Notes: generated by a model from the letters alone, not told the origin. Counted from the first letter of the stretch, positions 37,553 to 47,159 are shown. The stretch is DNA of 64,000 nucleotides from Octadecabacter antarcticus 307 (GCF_000155675.2 NC_020911.1:2966501-3030500), one strand, 5' to 3'. Translations and numbers: made by a program.

Positions 37553-37831
37553 ATGGCCATCAAGAGACCCAAGCCCGAAGAGATTGTCGTGAAGTTACGG
37601 CAGGTTGAAGTTCTAATGGGGCAAGGTATGCCCCGGATTGACGCGATCCGTCAGATCAGTGTGACTGAACAAACCTATTACCGTTGGAAGAAGAAGTACG
37701 GTGGAATGGGCACAGAACAACTCAAGGAACTGAAGCGGTTACAGAAACAGAACGAGCGTCTTCGCCGAGCAGTATCGGACCTTACGTTGGACAAGCTGAT
37801 CCTAAAGGAGGCTGCATCGGGAAACTTCTAA
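37553..37831 (+). CDS. IS3-family transposase OrfA
   Basis: The 92-aa HTH protein (MAIKRPKPEEIVVKLRQVEV, then ISVTEQTYYRWKKKYGGM) ends in a leucine zipper and then GNF-stop. It terminates six bases after the slippery heptamer GGGAAAC, which allows fusion to OrfB. Confidence 0.88.
   Translation: MAIKRPKPEEIVVKLRQVEVLMGQGMPRIDAIRQISVTEQTYYRWKKKYGGMGTEQLKELKRLQKQNERLRRAVSDLTLDKLILKEAASGNF
37819..37825 (+). other. Programmed -1 frameshift site GGGAAAC
   Basis: GGGAAAC lies in the OrfA frame as G-GGA-AAC, two codons before the OrfA stop. Slipping back one base reads GKLLSPSRRR, the start of the OrfB frame. This is a canonical X-XXY-YYZ site used by IS3 elements to make the OrfAB transposase. Confidence 0.8.
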
Positions 37832-38679
37832 GCCCTTCGCGTCGCCGTGCTTGCATTGATCTCGTGCGCAGTCAGATGAAGGTTTCTGAGCGTCGAGTGT
37901 GCCGCGCGTTGGGCCAACATCGTTCCACACAACGTCGATTACCCAAAGGCCGTGCCGGTGAAGAACGCTTGGTCACAGACATGATCGAGTTGACCCGCCA
38001 GTACGGTCGATATGGCTATAGCCGAGTCGCGGCCTTGCTAAGAGATGCGGGTTGGCAAGTGAATGACAAACGTGTCGAACGTCTGTGGCGGCGCGAGGGG
38101 CTTAAAGTGCCAATGAAACAACCAAAGAAAGGGCGGATCTGGATGAATGACGGATCGTGCGTCCGACTGCGTCCTGAATATCAAAATCACGTCTGGTCGT
38201 ACGACTTCGTGCATCACCGAACCGATGATGGCAGGGCTTTCAGGACACTGAACATCCTGGACGAGTACAGCCGGGAATGTTTGGCAATTCGGGTGAAACG
38301 AAAGCTGAATTCGATTGAGGTCATCGATGCCCTAACGGACCTGTTTATTTTACGCGGTATTCCCGCCTACATCAGGTCGGACAACGGTCCAGAGTTTATC
38401 GCTGAGGCGCTCAGAGACTGGATCAGAGCTGTCGGAGCAAAGACGGCTTACATTGAGCCGGGATCGCCCTGGGAGAACGGATATTGCGAAAGCTTCAACG
38501 GGCGAATGCGAGATGAATTGCTCAACGGCGAGATATTCTGCTCACTACGCGAAGCTCAAATAATCATCGAACGCTGGAGGAACCACTACAACACGAAACG
38601 ACCACACAGTGCATTGGGCTATCGCCCACCTGCGCCGGAAGCCACCATCCCGGTGGACCAAAGGCCAGTCATGCACTAA
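37819..38679 (+). CDS. IS3-family transposase OrfB (expressed as OrfAB by frameshift)
   Basis: It carries HTH_21 (LTRQYGRYGYSRVAALLRDA) and an rve integrase domain with HVWSYDFVHHRTDDG (first Asp), YIRSDNGPEFIAEALRDWI (second) and ENGYCESFNGRMRDELLNGE (Glu). It has no strong start of its own; the reading frame opens upstream inside orfA, and translation most likely enters by -1 frameshift at 37819. The frame is intact, so the element may be active. Confidence 0.88.
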   Translation, partial: GKLLSPSRRRACIDLVRSQMKVSERRVCRALGQHRSTQRRLPKGRAGEERLVTDMIELTRQYGRYGYSRVAALLRDAGWQVNDKRVERLWRREGLKVPMKQPKKGRIWMNDGSCVRLRPEYQNHVWSYDFVHHRTDDGRAFRTLNILDEYSRECLAIRVKRKLNSIEVIDALTDLFILRGIPAYIRSDNGPEFIAEALRDWIRAVGAKTAYIEPGSPWENGYCESFNGRMRDELLNGEIFCSLREAQIIIERWRNHYNTKRPHSALGYRPPAPEATIPVDQRPVMH

Positions 38680-38909
38680 CTTTTAAATTGGACCACTCAA
38701 GTGGGGCTGCTCACATTTTTACGACCTTTGCACTTTTCAAGAGTGTAGCGGGCTGCGTGTAACAAATCAGGTTGCTCATCATCAAATATTCACCAAACCT
38801 CAGACACACCCACAATATCATATCGTGACCTGTAATGCCGCTCATCGACTTGAAGGTGCGTTATTTTCAAGAAAACCCAGTTGATCATCAGTTTTTTTGA
38901 GGGTTTGCT

Positions 38910-39254
38910 TCATATGTTTCCAATCTTTAAGACAAAGATGTTGTTGCCGTTCTGATAACTTTCGTAGCCAATCAGCTTTGACAAAAATTTCATATAAATT
39001 CCTGATCGCTTTGCATCAGTAACATTTACTTCGAAATATGGTAACTTTTTGAGATAGATAAACAATTTTATGATCTGCCAGACTTTACGTATCAACCTTG
39101 TAGGATTTTTTGTATTACCTGTTAAAACTGTAGATCTTATTATGATTCCCCAATGCAAAGCATCAGAAGTTTCAGTCCAGACAAAAAACTCTTTATGATC
39201 CCTAAAACCCACAACATAATAACGGACTTCCAAGATGAAGCGCGAAATATCCAT
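38910..39254 (-). CDS. AT-rich hypothetical protein
   Basis: The 114-aa reading frame begins MDISRFILEVRYYVVGFRDH and has a plausible alternation of hydrophobic and charged residues, with no recognised domain. The region is AT-rich and flanked by IS debris. It may be a real small gene or a remnant; confidence is low. Confidence 0.35.
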   Translation of the reverse strand: MDISRFILEVRYYVVGFRDHKEFFVWTETSDALHWGIIIRSTVLTGNTKNPTRLIRKVWQIIKLFIYLKKLPYFEVNVTDAKRSGIYMKFLSKLIGYESYQNGNNIFVLKIGNI

Positions 39255-40266
39255 ATAAACCTATGCTGAACTAAGTTGAAGTATAGCAAAATAAAGGCTT
39301 ATTAACCAGCACAATCCAGGTGATGTGACTTTTTTGCGCCTTCATTTTGCGCCTTCATAGGGTTAACAAGATTTAGCCTCAAGATTGAAGTGCGACCCTT
39401 ACCGTCTTGGAGCTGCCAAGGCCAAGTTGCGCTTGAAGTTGCAGCACTGACATGATGTTGGAATGACTGGCGATGATGTGCGCGGCAAGAAACCAAATTT
39501 GCAACGGTAAATGGCTGCTGTGCATCATCGTGCTTGCCGACACTGATGTCTGCCGTGCGCAACTGGCACATTCTCAAGTTGCGTGATTTCGCTTTAACAG
39601 CCAGCCTTTGCAGGTGCCACAGGAAGGGCAAACGAAGCCCTCAGGTCAACGATGTCCCTCCAGATAATGCGAACACGCTTCCTCATCAGAAAACCTGGCG
39701 TCGAACGCCGGGCGGGACATGGGTTTTTCGTTTTGAATTTAGCTGCCATGGATAGAACAATACCAGAACATTGTAGATTGGCAGGCCGCGTCACACTACA
39801 TCAGGTGCCGCCGGAGCAAAGGGGATAAGCCATGATGAAGCGAATGCATAAAAGTGATAAAACTGGCTCTCTTGATAAACAGAGCGGTTAAATCGCAGTC
39901 CCACACGTCATTTGGTCTACATTTCGGAATTGGGCAGGGGGAAATGAACAACCCAGAGATGCTACTGAACTGCAATTGGCACACAGGATTGGTAACAAGG
40001 TGGAACAAGCTTATTTTCGGGCTAATCTACTTAAAATTAGGGCTAAAATATTGATGGATTAGTATAGGTTCTTAGAAGGCTACAAGTAAACTAAAATCAC
40101 TTTAGTTTAGCTGCTGAATAGAAGGTTGAAACAACACTTCAAAGAGTGCAACAGCTTGATGTCTAAACCATACGCAAGCCTGTTTTAAGAGCATATAGTA
40201 TTTGTGCGCTCGCGTCTCCAACCACTTCTATCGAACGGAAACTGGCCTTATTGAATTAATTTAAAC
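39255..40266. other. 1 kb without recognisable gene
   Basis: No convincing reading frame. It includes a 13-bp direct duplication (TTTGCGCCTTCAT twice, near 39333-39358) and a perfect 9-bp inverted repeat at 40087-40109. Probably eroded mobile DNA. Confidence 0.5.
40087..40109. repeat. Perfect inverted repeat downstream of LuxR-type gene
   Basis: TAAACTAAA and TTTAGTTTA flank a 5-base loop. It lies 158 bp beyond the 3' end of the regulator gene and lacks a T-run, so it is not an obvious terminator. Confidence 0.45.
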
Positions 40267-41334
40267 TTACCACAGGGAAGAATGGACGATCTTTACTACC
40301 AATGCATTTAAAGAGCGTTCACGGGATTTAAGTAGTGCGCTTCGTGCCTGTAAAGACACTGTAACTTGTGCTTTCCCGATCTTCGCAGCAGCCTCCTTAA
40401 TGGTGTTGCCAAGCGCAAGAAGACAGACGACTTCCACCTCCTTTGATGAAAACTGGGGATATTTATTCAAGATGCTTTGTTCCGAAACACCGCTACATAG
40501 TCTCATCACTCTTCCAGCAATAAAACTAGGCCCTCCTGCATAGAAAAATTGTCTTTTCAAAGCCAAATGCAGTAACTTGCCGCCCTCTAGTTCGACGCGG
40601 GAAGAGTACTGGCCATCCTTATCCAGAAAATAAGTTATATCTTGTAATTTTACCGATAAGTCTTCGACATTATGAATATTACCTAAATCTGGAAAACTTT
40701 TGGTTTCATCTAAGATGATTAGTTTTCCTGATTTGGGGGCGCATATTACAGGTGCATATATCAGTCTAGCAGGTTGGACTAATTCAAAGGTCATTGGAAA
40801 CATGCCAAACATGCCCAAATTGATTAAATCTCGCAAGGCCACCAGTCCGCGATCTCCAAGTAATTTTTCTGTTGCATGCGCTACAGTTATGCCGGTCCGG
40901 GTGTAATTAAAAAATTTATTTCCACTCTCAAGGTCTGTATAGTGTGTTATATCGATTACATCACCTAAGGGTGAAATATGGAAGTCGTGAAAGTACTGAT
41001 TGTTTTCCATTTTATGACTGAGGGCTTCAATAGTACCGTGGTCACTAAATGAATTGGATAAAGTAAACCAACCGACTGCTTCTCGGGCAAGCAGGATATC
41101 ATGTAAATGAGCAGGAAGGGGGAATGGCTCAACACCGTAAAGGCTCCACCACGATTGAGAAATACTTATAACTCTTAAGTCTCTATCGGTGATTATCGAC
41201 CCACCGGAACGTTTAACTCCTTGTTGCTTCGATGGCTGCGCCACAGTGTTGGCAACTAAAGCTTGAGATTTATTTGATCGCTGAGTTCCGACGCGCGATT
41301 TTTCTACCTTGATGTGATCAGTATTTAACGGCAT
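40267..41334 (-). CDS. LuxR-type transcriptional regulator with unrecognised sensor region
   Basis: A C-terminal LuxR/GerE helix-turn-helix (FSSKEVEVVCLLALGNTIKE, then AAAKIGKAQVTVSLQARSAL) follows about 280 residues that resemble no sensor domain I can name, though the size and composition would fit a PAS or autoinducer-type fold. The start at 41334 (MPLNTDHIKV) has GGAG upstream; a TTG at 41355 would add 7 residues. It stands alone among IS elements. Targets unknown; the nearby BLUF protein and flagellar genes are possibilities only. Confidence 0.75.
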   Translation of the reverse strand: MPLNTDHIKVEKSRVGTQRSNKSQALVANTVAQPSKQQGVKRSGGSIITDRDLRVISISQSWWSLYGVEPFPLPAHLHDILLAREAVGWFTLSNSFSDHGTIEALSHKMENNQYFHDFHISPLGDVIDITHYTDLESGNKFFNYTRTGITVAHATEKLLGDRGLVALRDLINLGMFGMFPMTFELVQPARLIYAPVICAPKSGKLIILDETKSFPDLGNIHNVEDLSVKLQDITYFLDKDGQYSSRVELEGGKLLHLALKRQFFYAGGPSFIAGRVMRLCSGVSEQSILNKYPQFSSKEVEVVCLLALGNTIKEAAAKIGKAQVTVSLQARSALLKSRERSLNALVVKIVHSSLW

Positions 41335-41823
41335 TTCAAAGGTCTCCAGCAACAATAAGAAATATCTTTCTTATAGTTTTGAATCCGTACAAAGCAATCA
41401 TGAAAACAAAGCATTAAGTGATTTAATTAATATAAACCTAAATTAGCTTCAATTCAAGCATAAAAACTTAAGTATTTTATGTAATGTTGCCTTTAATTTG
41501 CAAACAGAGCTATGGAAATTCGAATCCAGAGCGACAGCTTGTGATCGGTAGAAATTTGTTCAGTCGCATTTTGGCTGCGTTCCATTGGCGGCGTGCGCCG
41601 ACGGATATCACATGACCGTCCAGCGATAAAACCTGAACGAAAGCGGCTCCACTGGTCTGACAAAATGGACGTCAAGCAGGCCAATTCCACCCCGAGGCCA
41701 TCCTAAAGTCCGATGGCAGGTGCTCTTATTGCGCCGTTGCGAGCCAAATTGGCTTGATTTGAGCGCAAAACAACAAAACGCAAGGTAGCGATCCTGGACA
41801 TCACTGTGTTTCATATTTTACGT
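41335..41823. other. Non-coding gap with eroded mobile DNA
   Basis: About 490 bp without a supported gene. The first 150 bp are AT-rich and should contain the promoter of the LuxR-type gene; the rest resembles transposon debris. Confidence 0.4.
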
Positions 41824-41883
41824 TATACTCACTTTACTCTAAAACCCGAAGTTTTTGGAGTGATATGATGCGGAAATTATCAG
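41824..41883 (-). mobile_element. IS630-type terminal fragment
   Basis: TATACTCACTTTACTCTAAA and the following bases are the reverse complement of the right end of the IS630-type element (45850-45916). The IS3-type element starting at 41884 truncates it. Confidence 0.75.
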
Positions 41884-41949
41884 AGAGGTGGTCGCAGGAT
41901 TTCGGACCAGTAGTTAAGGTGGATCAACTTGTGAAAGAGATGATCCAAA

Positions 41950-42258
41950 ATGACGAAACGAAAGAACCACTCGCCCGATTTCAAAGCCAAGGTTGCGCTT
42001 GAAGCGATCCGCGAAGAAATGACGATGGCGGAGTTATCGAAGAAGTACGGCGTTCACCCGACCCAGATCGGCACATGGAAACGCGCGGTGATTGAAAACA
42101 TGTCGACGGCATTTACGCGCCGAGGTTCCATTCCTGAGCAGGTGAGCATTGCAGACGTTGACAAGCTGCATTCAAAGATCGGCCAGTTGGTGGTGGAACG
42201 GGATTTTTTGGCCGATGCCTCGCATCAATTGCTCGGGACGCGAGGCAAAAAATGGTGA
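41950..42258 (+). CDS. IS3-family transposase OrfA
   Basis: The 102-aa HTH protein (MTKRKNHSPDFKAKVALEAI, then LSKKYGVHPTQIGTWKR) has a C-terminal leucine zipper. Its end overlaps orfB in ATGGTGA, with a run of six A just upstream that may serve as a slip site. Confidence 0.9.
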   Translation: MTKRKNHSPDFKAKVALEAIREEMTMAELSKKYGVHPTQIGTWKRAVIENMSTAFTRRGSIPEQVSIADVDKLHSKIGQLVVERDFLADASHQLLGTRGKKW

Positions 42259-43082
42259 GTAAGGACCACAAGCTGAGTGTCCGCCGTCAATGCAAGCTGC
42301 TGACGCTGACCCGATCCCACTTGTACTATGAACCGAAGGGCGAAAGCGCTGAGAACCTACGGTTTATGGAAATCATTGATAAGCAATTCCTCGAAACGCC
42401 ATGGTACGGGTCCCGCCAGATGGCGCGCTACATGAAACGCAACAACCACAAATGCGGCCGGCATCGCATGCGCCGCCTAATGCGGCTCATGCGTTTGGTC
42501 CCGATCTATCAGGAGCCCAACACCAGCAAGAAACACCCCCGGCATAAGATCTGGCCGTATTTTCTTAGAAAAGTCATGATCGACCGCCCAAACCAAGTTT
42601 GGTGTGCTGACATTACCTACATCCCAATGCGGCGTGGCTTCCTGTATCTGGTGGCAATCATGGATTGGTACAGTCGCAAAGTCCTTGCTTGGCGGTTGTC
42701 CAACAGCATGGACGCGGACTTCTGCGTTGAAGCCCTGAAAGAGGCGCGGGCAAAGCACGGCAAGCCAGAGATATTTAATACGGACCAAGGCAGCCAATTT
42801 ACCAGTGGTGCTTGGGTCGACGTGCTCACGGATGCAAAGATCAAGATCAGCATGGATGGCAAAGGCGCGTGGCGTGACAATCGCATGATTGAACGCCTAT
42901 GGCGGTCGCTGAAGTATGAATGCGTCTATCTGAATGCATTTGAGACAGGTTCTGAAATGCGGACTGGGATCGGCAAATGGCTGACCTACTACAACTCTGA
43001 ACGCCCACATTCGACCCACGGCATATTGACCCCAGATGAGGCCTATGCCAGCAAAACAGAACCAATTAGATTGGCAGCCTAA
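42252..43082 (+). CDS. IS3-family transposase OrfB
   Basis: The 276-aa integrase-type transposase has HTH_21 (TPWYGSRQMARYMKRNNHKC) and DDE motifs QVWCADITYIPMRRGFLYL, IFNTDQGSQFTSGAWVDVL and WRDNRMIERLWRSLKYECVY. The frame is intact. The ATG at 42252 overlaps the orfA stop, so translation could start by coupling or by -1 frameshift at the A6 run. Confidence 0.92.
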   Translation: MVSKDHKLSVRRQCKLLTLTRSHLYYEPKGESAENLRFMEIIDKQFLETPWYGSRQMARYMKRNNHKCGRHRMRRLMRLMRLVPIYQEPNTSKKHPRHKIWPYFLRKVMIDRPNQVWCADITYIPMRRGFLYLVAIMDWYSRKVLAWRLSNSMDADFCVEALKEARAKHGKPEIFNTDQGSQFTSGAWVDVLTDAKIKISMDGKGAWRDNRMIERLWRSLKYECVYLNAFETGSEMRTGIGKWLTYYNSERPHSTHGILTPDEAYASKTEPIRLAA

Positions 43083-43194
43083 ATGAAACCCTGATCCATC
43101 TTAACAAGGCTGTAAACTGGTCGACAAACTAGGACCACCTCTTAACCTTGGTGCGCCAGGCGGTTAACGACCACTCTAAGCCCGAAAATTTTGG

Positions 43195-43536
43195 TTAAAT
43201 CGCCATTTCGTCTGGGGTTTTGCCAGCTGCCAATGCTTGCTTAAACCAATCAGGCTGGCGACCCTTCCCTGTCCAAGTTTTCGCGTTGTCGTCAAGGTTT
43301 ACGAATTTAGGTGCAGATGCCTGTTTCTGCTTCTTGCGTGGCTTCGAGGCTAATTTCACAGACGGCTTTGAGTCACCGAGCTCCGCGAGTGTGAATCCGT
43401 GCGCTTTGGCAATCTTTTCCACCGCCACTACCGCCAACGCTTTTTCACGATTAGCAAGTTTTGCCATCGCTTTATCAATATCCGCACTGAGCTTTTCAAG
43501 TTCTTTACGAGACATGTATTTCAGATCGGTCTTCAT
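43195..43536 (-). CDS. H-NS-family nucleoid protein (HvrA-like)
   Basis: H-NS-type proteins bind AT-rich DNA and silence foreign genes. The 113-aa protein has an N-terminal coiled-coil oligomerisation region (MSRKELEKLSADIDKAMAKL) and the DNA-binding signature KTWTGKGRQPDWFKQALAAG near the C-terminus. AAGGA precedes the ATG at 43536; a TTG or ATG further upstream is not needed. It sits in the IS island, not far from the AT-rich control region of the gas-vesicle genes. Confidence 0.9.
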   Translation of the reverse strand: MKTDLKYMSRKELEKLSADIDKAMAKLANREKALAVVAVEKIAKAHGFTLAELGDSKPSVKLASKPRKKQKQASAPKFVNLDDNAKTWTGKGRQPDWFKQALAAGKTPDEMAI

Positions 43537-43844
43537 TATGCATTCCTTGTGATTGATCAGACCACTAACCTTATTATTAACATAATGAAATAGCAAGAAA
43601 TTTTAGGTTAATGCCTTAATTAGATGCCCATTATAATTTGGCATCAGTATTTCAAACGAAATGAAAAGGGCATAGCTACAACGGCAGGCAGTACCACAGA
43701 GCCAAGCGGATCTTGCGGTCACCAAATTAATGGTTTTCTTAAAACATGAAGCCGGAGTGCTCGCACACGAGCTTCTCAGTTTCAGCAACTTCTATGCCTG
43801 ATCATTTTTTGGATGACCAATATGTGGATACAAAAAGGCGCAAC

Positions 43845-44264
43845 ATGACAACCCGACAACAGATACGACAGACACGACGAAGAGCAGCGAAATCGGGGCA
43901 GACGGTAAAAATGGAAGTGTTTAACTACAACGACCCAAATGGCAAAGAGAATTGGCTGGACGTAGAGCGGCTGAGGCGCTGGGCTGAGAAACATCTAGAG
44001 ATTATCCCCGCGGACATAGACATGAAGATGGTTGAACGGATCATAGAAGGTGGGCGGGTGACTGCTGAACATATCAACGCACACACCATGACTAATGACA
44101 TAAAACCCATCCTCATCGCGGAAAACTTCGAGAATGGTTATGCAGAGATAGTTGACGGGAACCACACCTACGTCGCAATGGCAGCGACCCAGTTCAGGGC
44201 TAAGAAAATGGGCATCACTGCTCCCCTAAGCGCCCCAGCCTATGTGATAGCAAGGGAGGACTGA
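43845..44264 (+). CDS. Small ParB/nuclease-like domain protein
   Basis: The 139-aa protein begins MTTRQQIRQTRRRAAKSGQT. Its C-terminal half has a ParB-N-like pattern: IKPILIAENFENGYAEIVDG followed by NHTYVAMAATQF, resembling the nucleotide-binding GxxR/H motif region. The start at 43845 has AAGG upstream; the longer frame from 43746 lacks a ribosome site. Such small ParB-like proteins are common on phages and plasmids. Function unknown. Confidence 0.55.
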   Translation: MTTRQQIRQTRRRAAKSGQTVKMEVFNYNDPNGKENWLDVERLRRWAEKHLEIIPADIDMKMVERIIEGGRVTAEHINAHTMTNDIKPILIAENFENGYAEIVDGNHTYVAMAATQFRAKKMGITAPLSAPAYVIARED

Positions 44265-44370
44265 ATGCGCTTTCTTGTGCCATCAGAACAGCGACTTAGA
44301 TGATCGACATTCGGAACTCAATTTTGCATCTAGGAAGCGCAGCGAGCCACCCTGTGCGCCCTTAAGTGCC

Positions 44371-44408
44371 GCCCTGCCCGCCTCATCCGATTTTGCTCTG
44401 ACAGTGCC
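44371..44408 (-). mobile_element. Solo IS6-type terminal repeat
   Basis: On the minus strand it reads GGCACTGTCAGAGCAAAATC and so on, closely matching the end of the IS6 fragment at 47446-47483. No transposase is attached. Confidence 0.65.
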
Positions 44409-44410
44409 AG

Positions 44411-44440
44411 AAAAGGGCACCTCGATTGAGGTGCCCTTTT
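44411..44440. terminator. Bidirectional intrinsic terminator
   Basis: A perfect 13-bp stem (GGGCACCTC / GAGGTGCCC extended by AAAA/TTTT) with loop GATT gives T-runs on both strands. It separates the ParB-like gene (+) from the convergent DUF1127 gene (-). Confidence 0.85.
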
Positions 44441-44461
44441 CATTGATTTTGCCAGGAAGGC

Positions 44462-44716
44462 TTATGCGCGGGCTCGGCGAGCAAAGTTCTCAATGTCGCC
44501 GCGTGTCATACCAATGTCTGCAAGCTCACGTGCACTCAAATTGTTTAACGTTTCGCGCGTCTGACGAACGGCGTTCCAATTTTTGTAAAATTTTACCAGG
44601 CTGACAAAAGGGTTCTTGATGGGGACGTCGGATGGGCGAATTGTTGTGAAAGCGGCCATAGCCATACTGAAAGGGACGGCGGATTTAACATTTGTTTTGA
44701 AAGTGGCCATAGCCAT
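44462..44716 (-). CDS. DUF1127 (YjiS-like) small protein
   Basis: The 84-aa protein ends in the DUF1127 motif RETLNNLSARELADIGMTRG. DUF1127 proteins are small, Arg-rich and often RNA-related or stress-induced in alphaproteobacteria. The N-terminus contains a recent duplication: MAMATFKT and MAMAAFTT, encoded by two copies of a 20-bp sequence (44650-44670 and 44700-44720 region). The second Met may therefore be an alternative start (about 66 aa). Confidence 0.8.
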   Translation of the reverse strand: MAMATFKTNVKSAVPFSMAMAAFTTIRPSDVPIKNPFVSLVKFYKNWNAVRQTRETLNNLSARELADIGMTRGDIENFARRARA

Positions 44717-44775
44717 ACTCCGTTGGTTGATCGTTATGTCTTACAATTCGAGATATGTCGCTCCGCTTCCTATAG

Positions 44776-45916
44776 TATACTGCGCGTCATTGAGGACCCG
44801 AAGAACTTGTTGATGTTTGCACGGGAATAGATTCTTCTTCGCCTATGATCCGTCCCAACTTTCTTTCCTGCGAAGACCGCCGCGAGCTTTTGAGCTGTGT
44901 AAAACGCCAACGCGAGGATCATGGCGTTGCGCGCCGCGCGAATGCGCTTTTGCTACTGGATGACGGGAAGTCCTGTGTCGAGATTGCGCAGGTGCTTTAC
45001 CTTGATGACGACACGGTGCGTGGCTGGCACAAACAATATCTGTCCGAGGGCTGGGATGCGGTAGCATATGACGGTTGGAAAGGCGGGCAATCGCGGCTGT
45101 CTGTCGCGCAGGAAGCCGCTCTTTGCGTTTGGCTTGAGGAACATTTCTGCCGATCTACAGTGGAAATCCGCACCTATGTCGCGGCGCAGTTCGATCTGGA
45201 ATATTCTCATTCAGGCTATGTTAAGCTTTTAGCGCGACTAGGCTTTGAATATCGCAAGCCCAAGGCGCTGCCGCGCGTGGCCGATGTAGCCAAACAGGCC
45301 GAATTCATCGCAATGTATGAAAACATGCTGAATTCTCTGGCCGATGATGAGGCGGTTTACTTTGCAGATGCCGTGCACCCAGAATATCAAAGCAAGCCTG
45401 CCTTTGGTTGGGTGAAGAAGGGCACAAACCCCACGCTCAAAACGACTTCAGGCCGGGCGCGCGTCAACATTCACGGCGCGTTGAACCTTTAAACCTTCGA
45501 TACCCCTTTCGTAGCGCCGATCACAGTGGACGGCGTGAGTGCCGTGCAATTGCTGGCCAAAATCGAGGCACGCAACCAAGATAAACGCATCATCCACGTG
45601 ATCTGGGACAACGCCGCCTACCACAAAGGGCCTGATGTGAGGGGCTTCCTGGCGCGCAAAAACTGCCGCATCCACTTGATCCAGCTGCCGCCCTATTGCC
45701 CGCACCTAAATCCGATTGAAAGGCTTTGGGCCGTGATGCACCAGCACGTCACCCACAACCGCGCATATCCCACACAGAAGCAATTTACCGGAGCCATATT
45801 GAAGTTCTTCCGAGAAACCATCCCAGAACAATGGCGCGACTTCCGAAATCAGGTCACTGATAATTTCCGCATCATATCACTCCAAAAACTTCGGGTTTTA
45901 GAGTGAAGTGAGTATA
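44776..45916 (+). mobile_element. IS630-family element with broken transposase
   Basis: Inverted repeats starting TATACT with ACCCGAAG inside lie at both ends, bordered by TA as expected for the TA-target IS630 family. A 60-bp fragment of the same right end is at 41824-41883. Confidence 0.8.
44845..45906 (+). pseudogene. IS630-family transposase with in-frame stop
   Basis: An HTH region (SLAQ-type, EIAQVLYLDDDTVRGWHKQY) is followed by DDE motifs: VYFADAVHPEYQSKPAFGW (Asp), HVIWDNAAYHKGPDV (Asp) and HLNPIERLWAVMHQHV (Glu). The frame is interrupted once, by TAA at 45490-45492 where Glu (GAA) is expected, and continues unchanged afterwards. A single substitution has inactivated it. Confidence 0.9.
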
Positions 45917-46246
45917 GAGATAAAAATAGCATACCACTTATGCGCTTTTCGCAACCGCAGCATTTTCAATGCTTTCCCAGAATGGTGCTGTCAGACAAAA
46001 GCGAACCAGTCTCATTTTTCCGCAACCTCAATCCGTTAGGCTATGGTGGTCGAGAACGGAACCCTTTCACCGATGGTGCAAATGTTGATGCCCGCATGTC
46101 CGTGACGAAGGATGGGCTACTGATGCTCAAGTAAGGGCGCGAAATGGTTGGCTGTGCCAAGCACTTGTGCCAGCCAACTAGTCGGGACTGGCAGTTGGCG
46201 TGGGAACGGCCCATAAGGGCGTTAAATAGTTATTGATTGCTGAGAT
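45917..46246. other. Gap without recognised gene
   Basis: 330 bp between the IS630-type element and the DMT transporter. A 64-codon frame (45940-46134) matches nothing I know and may be the tail of a lost gene. Confidence 0.4.
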
Positions 46247-47158
46247 ATGACAGCCGCCACCCACAACGTGCCAAGCCATGGCAACTGGGCACTCCTTTTT
46301 TTCCTCAGCTTCGTCTGGGGTGGCGCATTCATGTCGATGGCAGTAGCGCTAGAACAATATGGCCCTTTCACAGTTGCCGCGGGTCGCATCAGTATCGGTG
46401 CGCTCGGGCTTCTAGTGGTTACAGCCATCGCACGCCCAGGCGATCTGGCGATCCGTGATCCAAAAACTCTAGGTTTCATTCTAATTTTGGGCATTCTGAA
46501 CTTCGCTTTGCCCTTCAGCCTTTTAGCCTGGGCGCTTCAGCAGGTGCCTTCAGCCTTTGCAGGCGTCGCGATGGGCTCTTCTCCGATATTTGTGTTGGTC
46601 CTAGCGTATATCTTTGTACCGGACGAACAAATAGGCCCGCGCCGGATCATTGGTGTCATAATCGGTTTCGTGGGGCTGTTAGTCCTGATCCTGCCGGGGA
46701 TCGCTATCGGAAATGGCGCAGAAGGAACTATCGCCGCAAGGGTCGCCTGTGTGGCGGCTTCGCTCTGCTATTCAATCGGGGCCATTCTGATCCGCCAGGC
46801 GCCTCCAATTCCGCCTTTGGTGTTCACTGCGGGTATGTTAACGGCTGGTTCTCTCGCATTGACTCCGCTCGCTCTTCTGCTGGAGGGAATACCTGAGATC
46901 ACCAGCGCGCGGGCGACTTGGGCAATGCTCTATGCCGGTGTAATTCCCACCGGACTGGCCTTCCTTCTGCGTGTTGTACTGATCAGATCTGCTGGGCCCA
47001 TCTTCATGAGTCTAGTGGCTTACATCGTCCCGCTCTGGGCCGTTCTCCTTGGCGTCGTTTTACTGAACGAAACTCTGACACTCAGTACCTATCTCGGTGC
47101 GTTGATTATTCTTTTAGGTGTTGGCATGACCCAGTTGAGGCTCCTCAAGAAGCGCTAG
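46247..47158 (+). CDS. EamA/DMT-family membrane transporter
   Basis: The 303-aa protein has ten predicted membrane helices arranged as two EamA repeats (first: NWALLFFLSFVWGGAFMSMA; second beginning near ARVACVAASLCYSIGAILIR) and a basic C-terminus. DMT exporters of this type move metabolites such as amino acids out of the cell; the substrate cannot be told. The gene is intact and followed at once by an IS6 relic. Confidence 0.88.
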   Translation: MTAATHNVPSHGNWALLFFLSFVWGGAFMSMAVALEQYGPFTVAAGRISIGALGLLVVTAIARPGDLAIRDPKTLGFILILGILNFALPFSLLAWALQQVPSAFAGVAMGSSPIFVLVLAYIFVPDEQIGPRRIIGVIIGFVGLLVLILPGIAIGNGAEGTIAARVACVAASLCYSIGAILIRQAPPIPPLVFTAGMLTAGSLALTPLALLLEGIPEITSARATWAMLYAGVIPTGLAFLLRVVLIRSAGPIFMSLVAYIVPLWAVLLGVVLLNETLTLSTYLGALIILLGVGMTQLRLLKKR

Positions 47159-47159
47159 C

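Larger units (their letters stand above)
37497..38713 (+). mobile_element. IS3-family element with intact orfAB
   Basis: Ends are TGAGC plus a C-rich stretch plus GAAGTGGTCC at the left and the matching GGACCACT, then GCTCA, at the right (38713). It contains orfA and a -1-frame orfB. Sequence on its right side does not continue the IS110 gene, so a deletion followed insertion. Confidence 0.85.
41884..43142 (+). mobile_element. IS3-family element, apparently complete
   Basis: Ends show AGAGGTGGTC at the left and GACCACCTCT at the right (43142), 1259 bp apart, with orfA and orfB between. A solo left end of the same element type lies at 53957. Confidence 0.85.

Noticed and set aside
38800..38880. 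Second IS110 terminal region (GCCGCTCATCGAC shared with 37098)
   Set aside because: Similarity is limited to about 40 bp and no transposase or boundary can be defined.
45940..46134. 64-codon frame before the DMT transporter
   Set aside because: No domain, no ribosome site, surrounded by IS debris.
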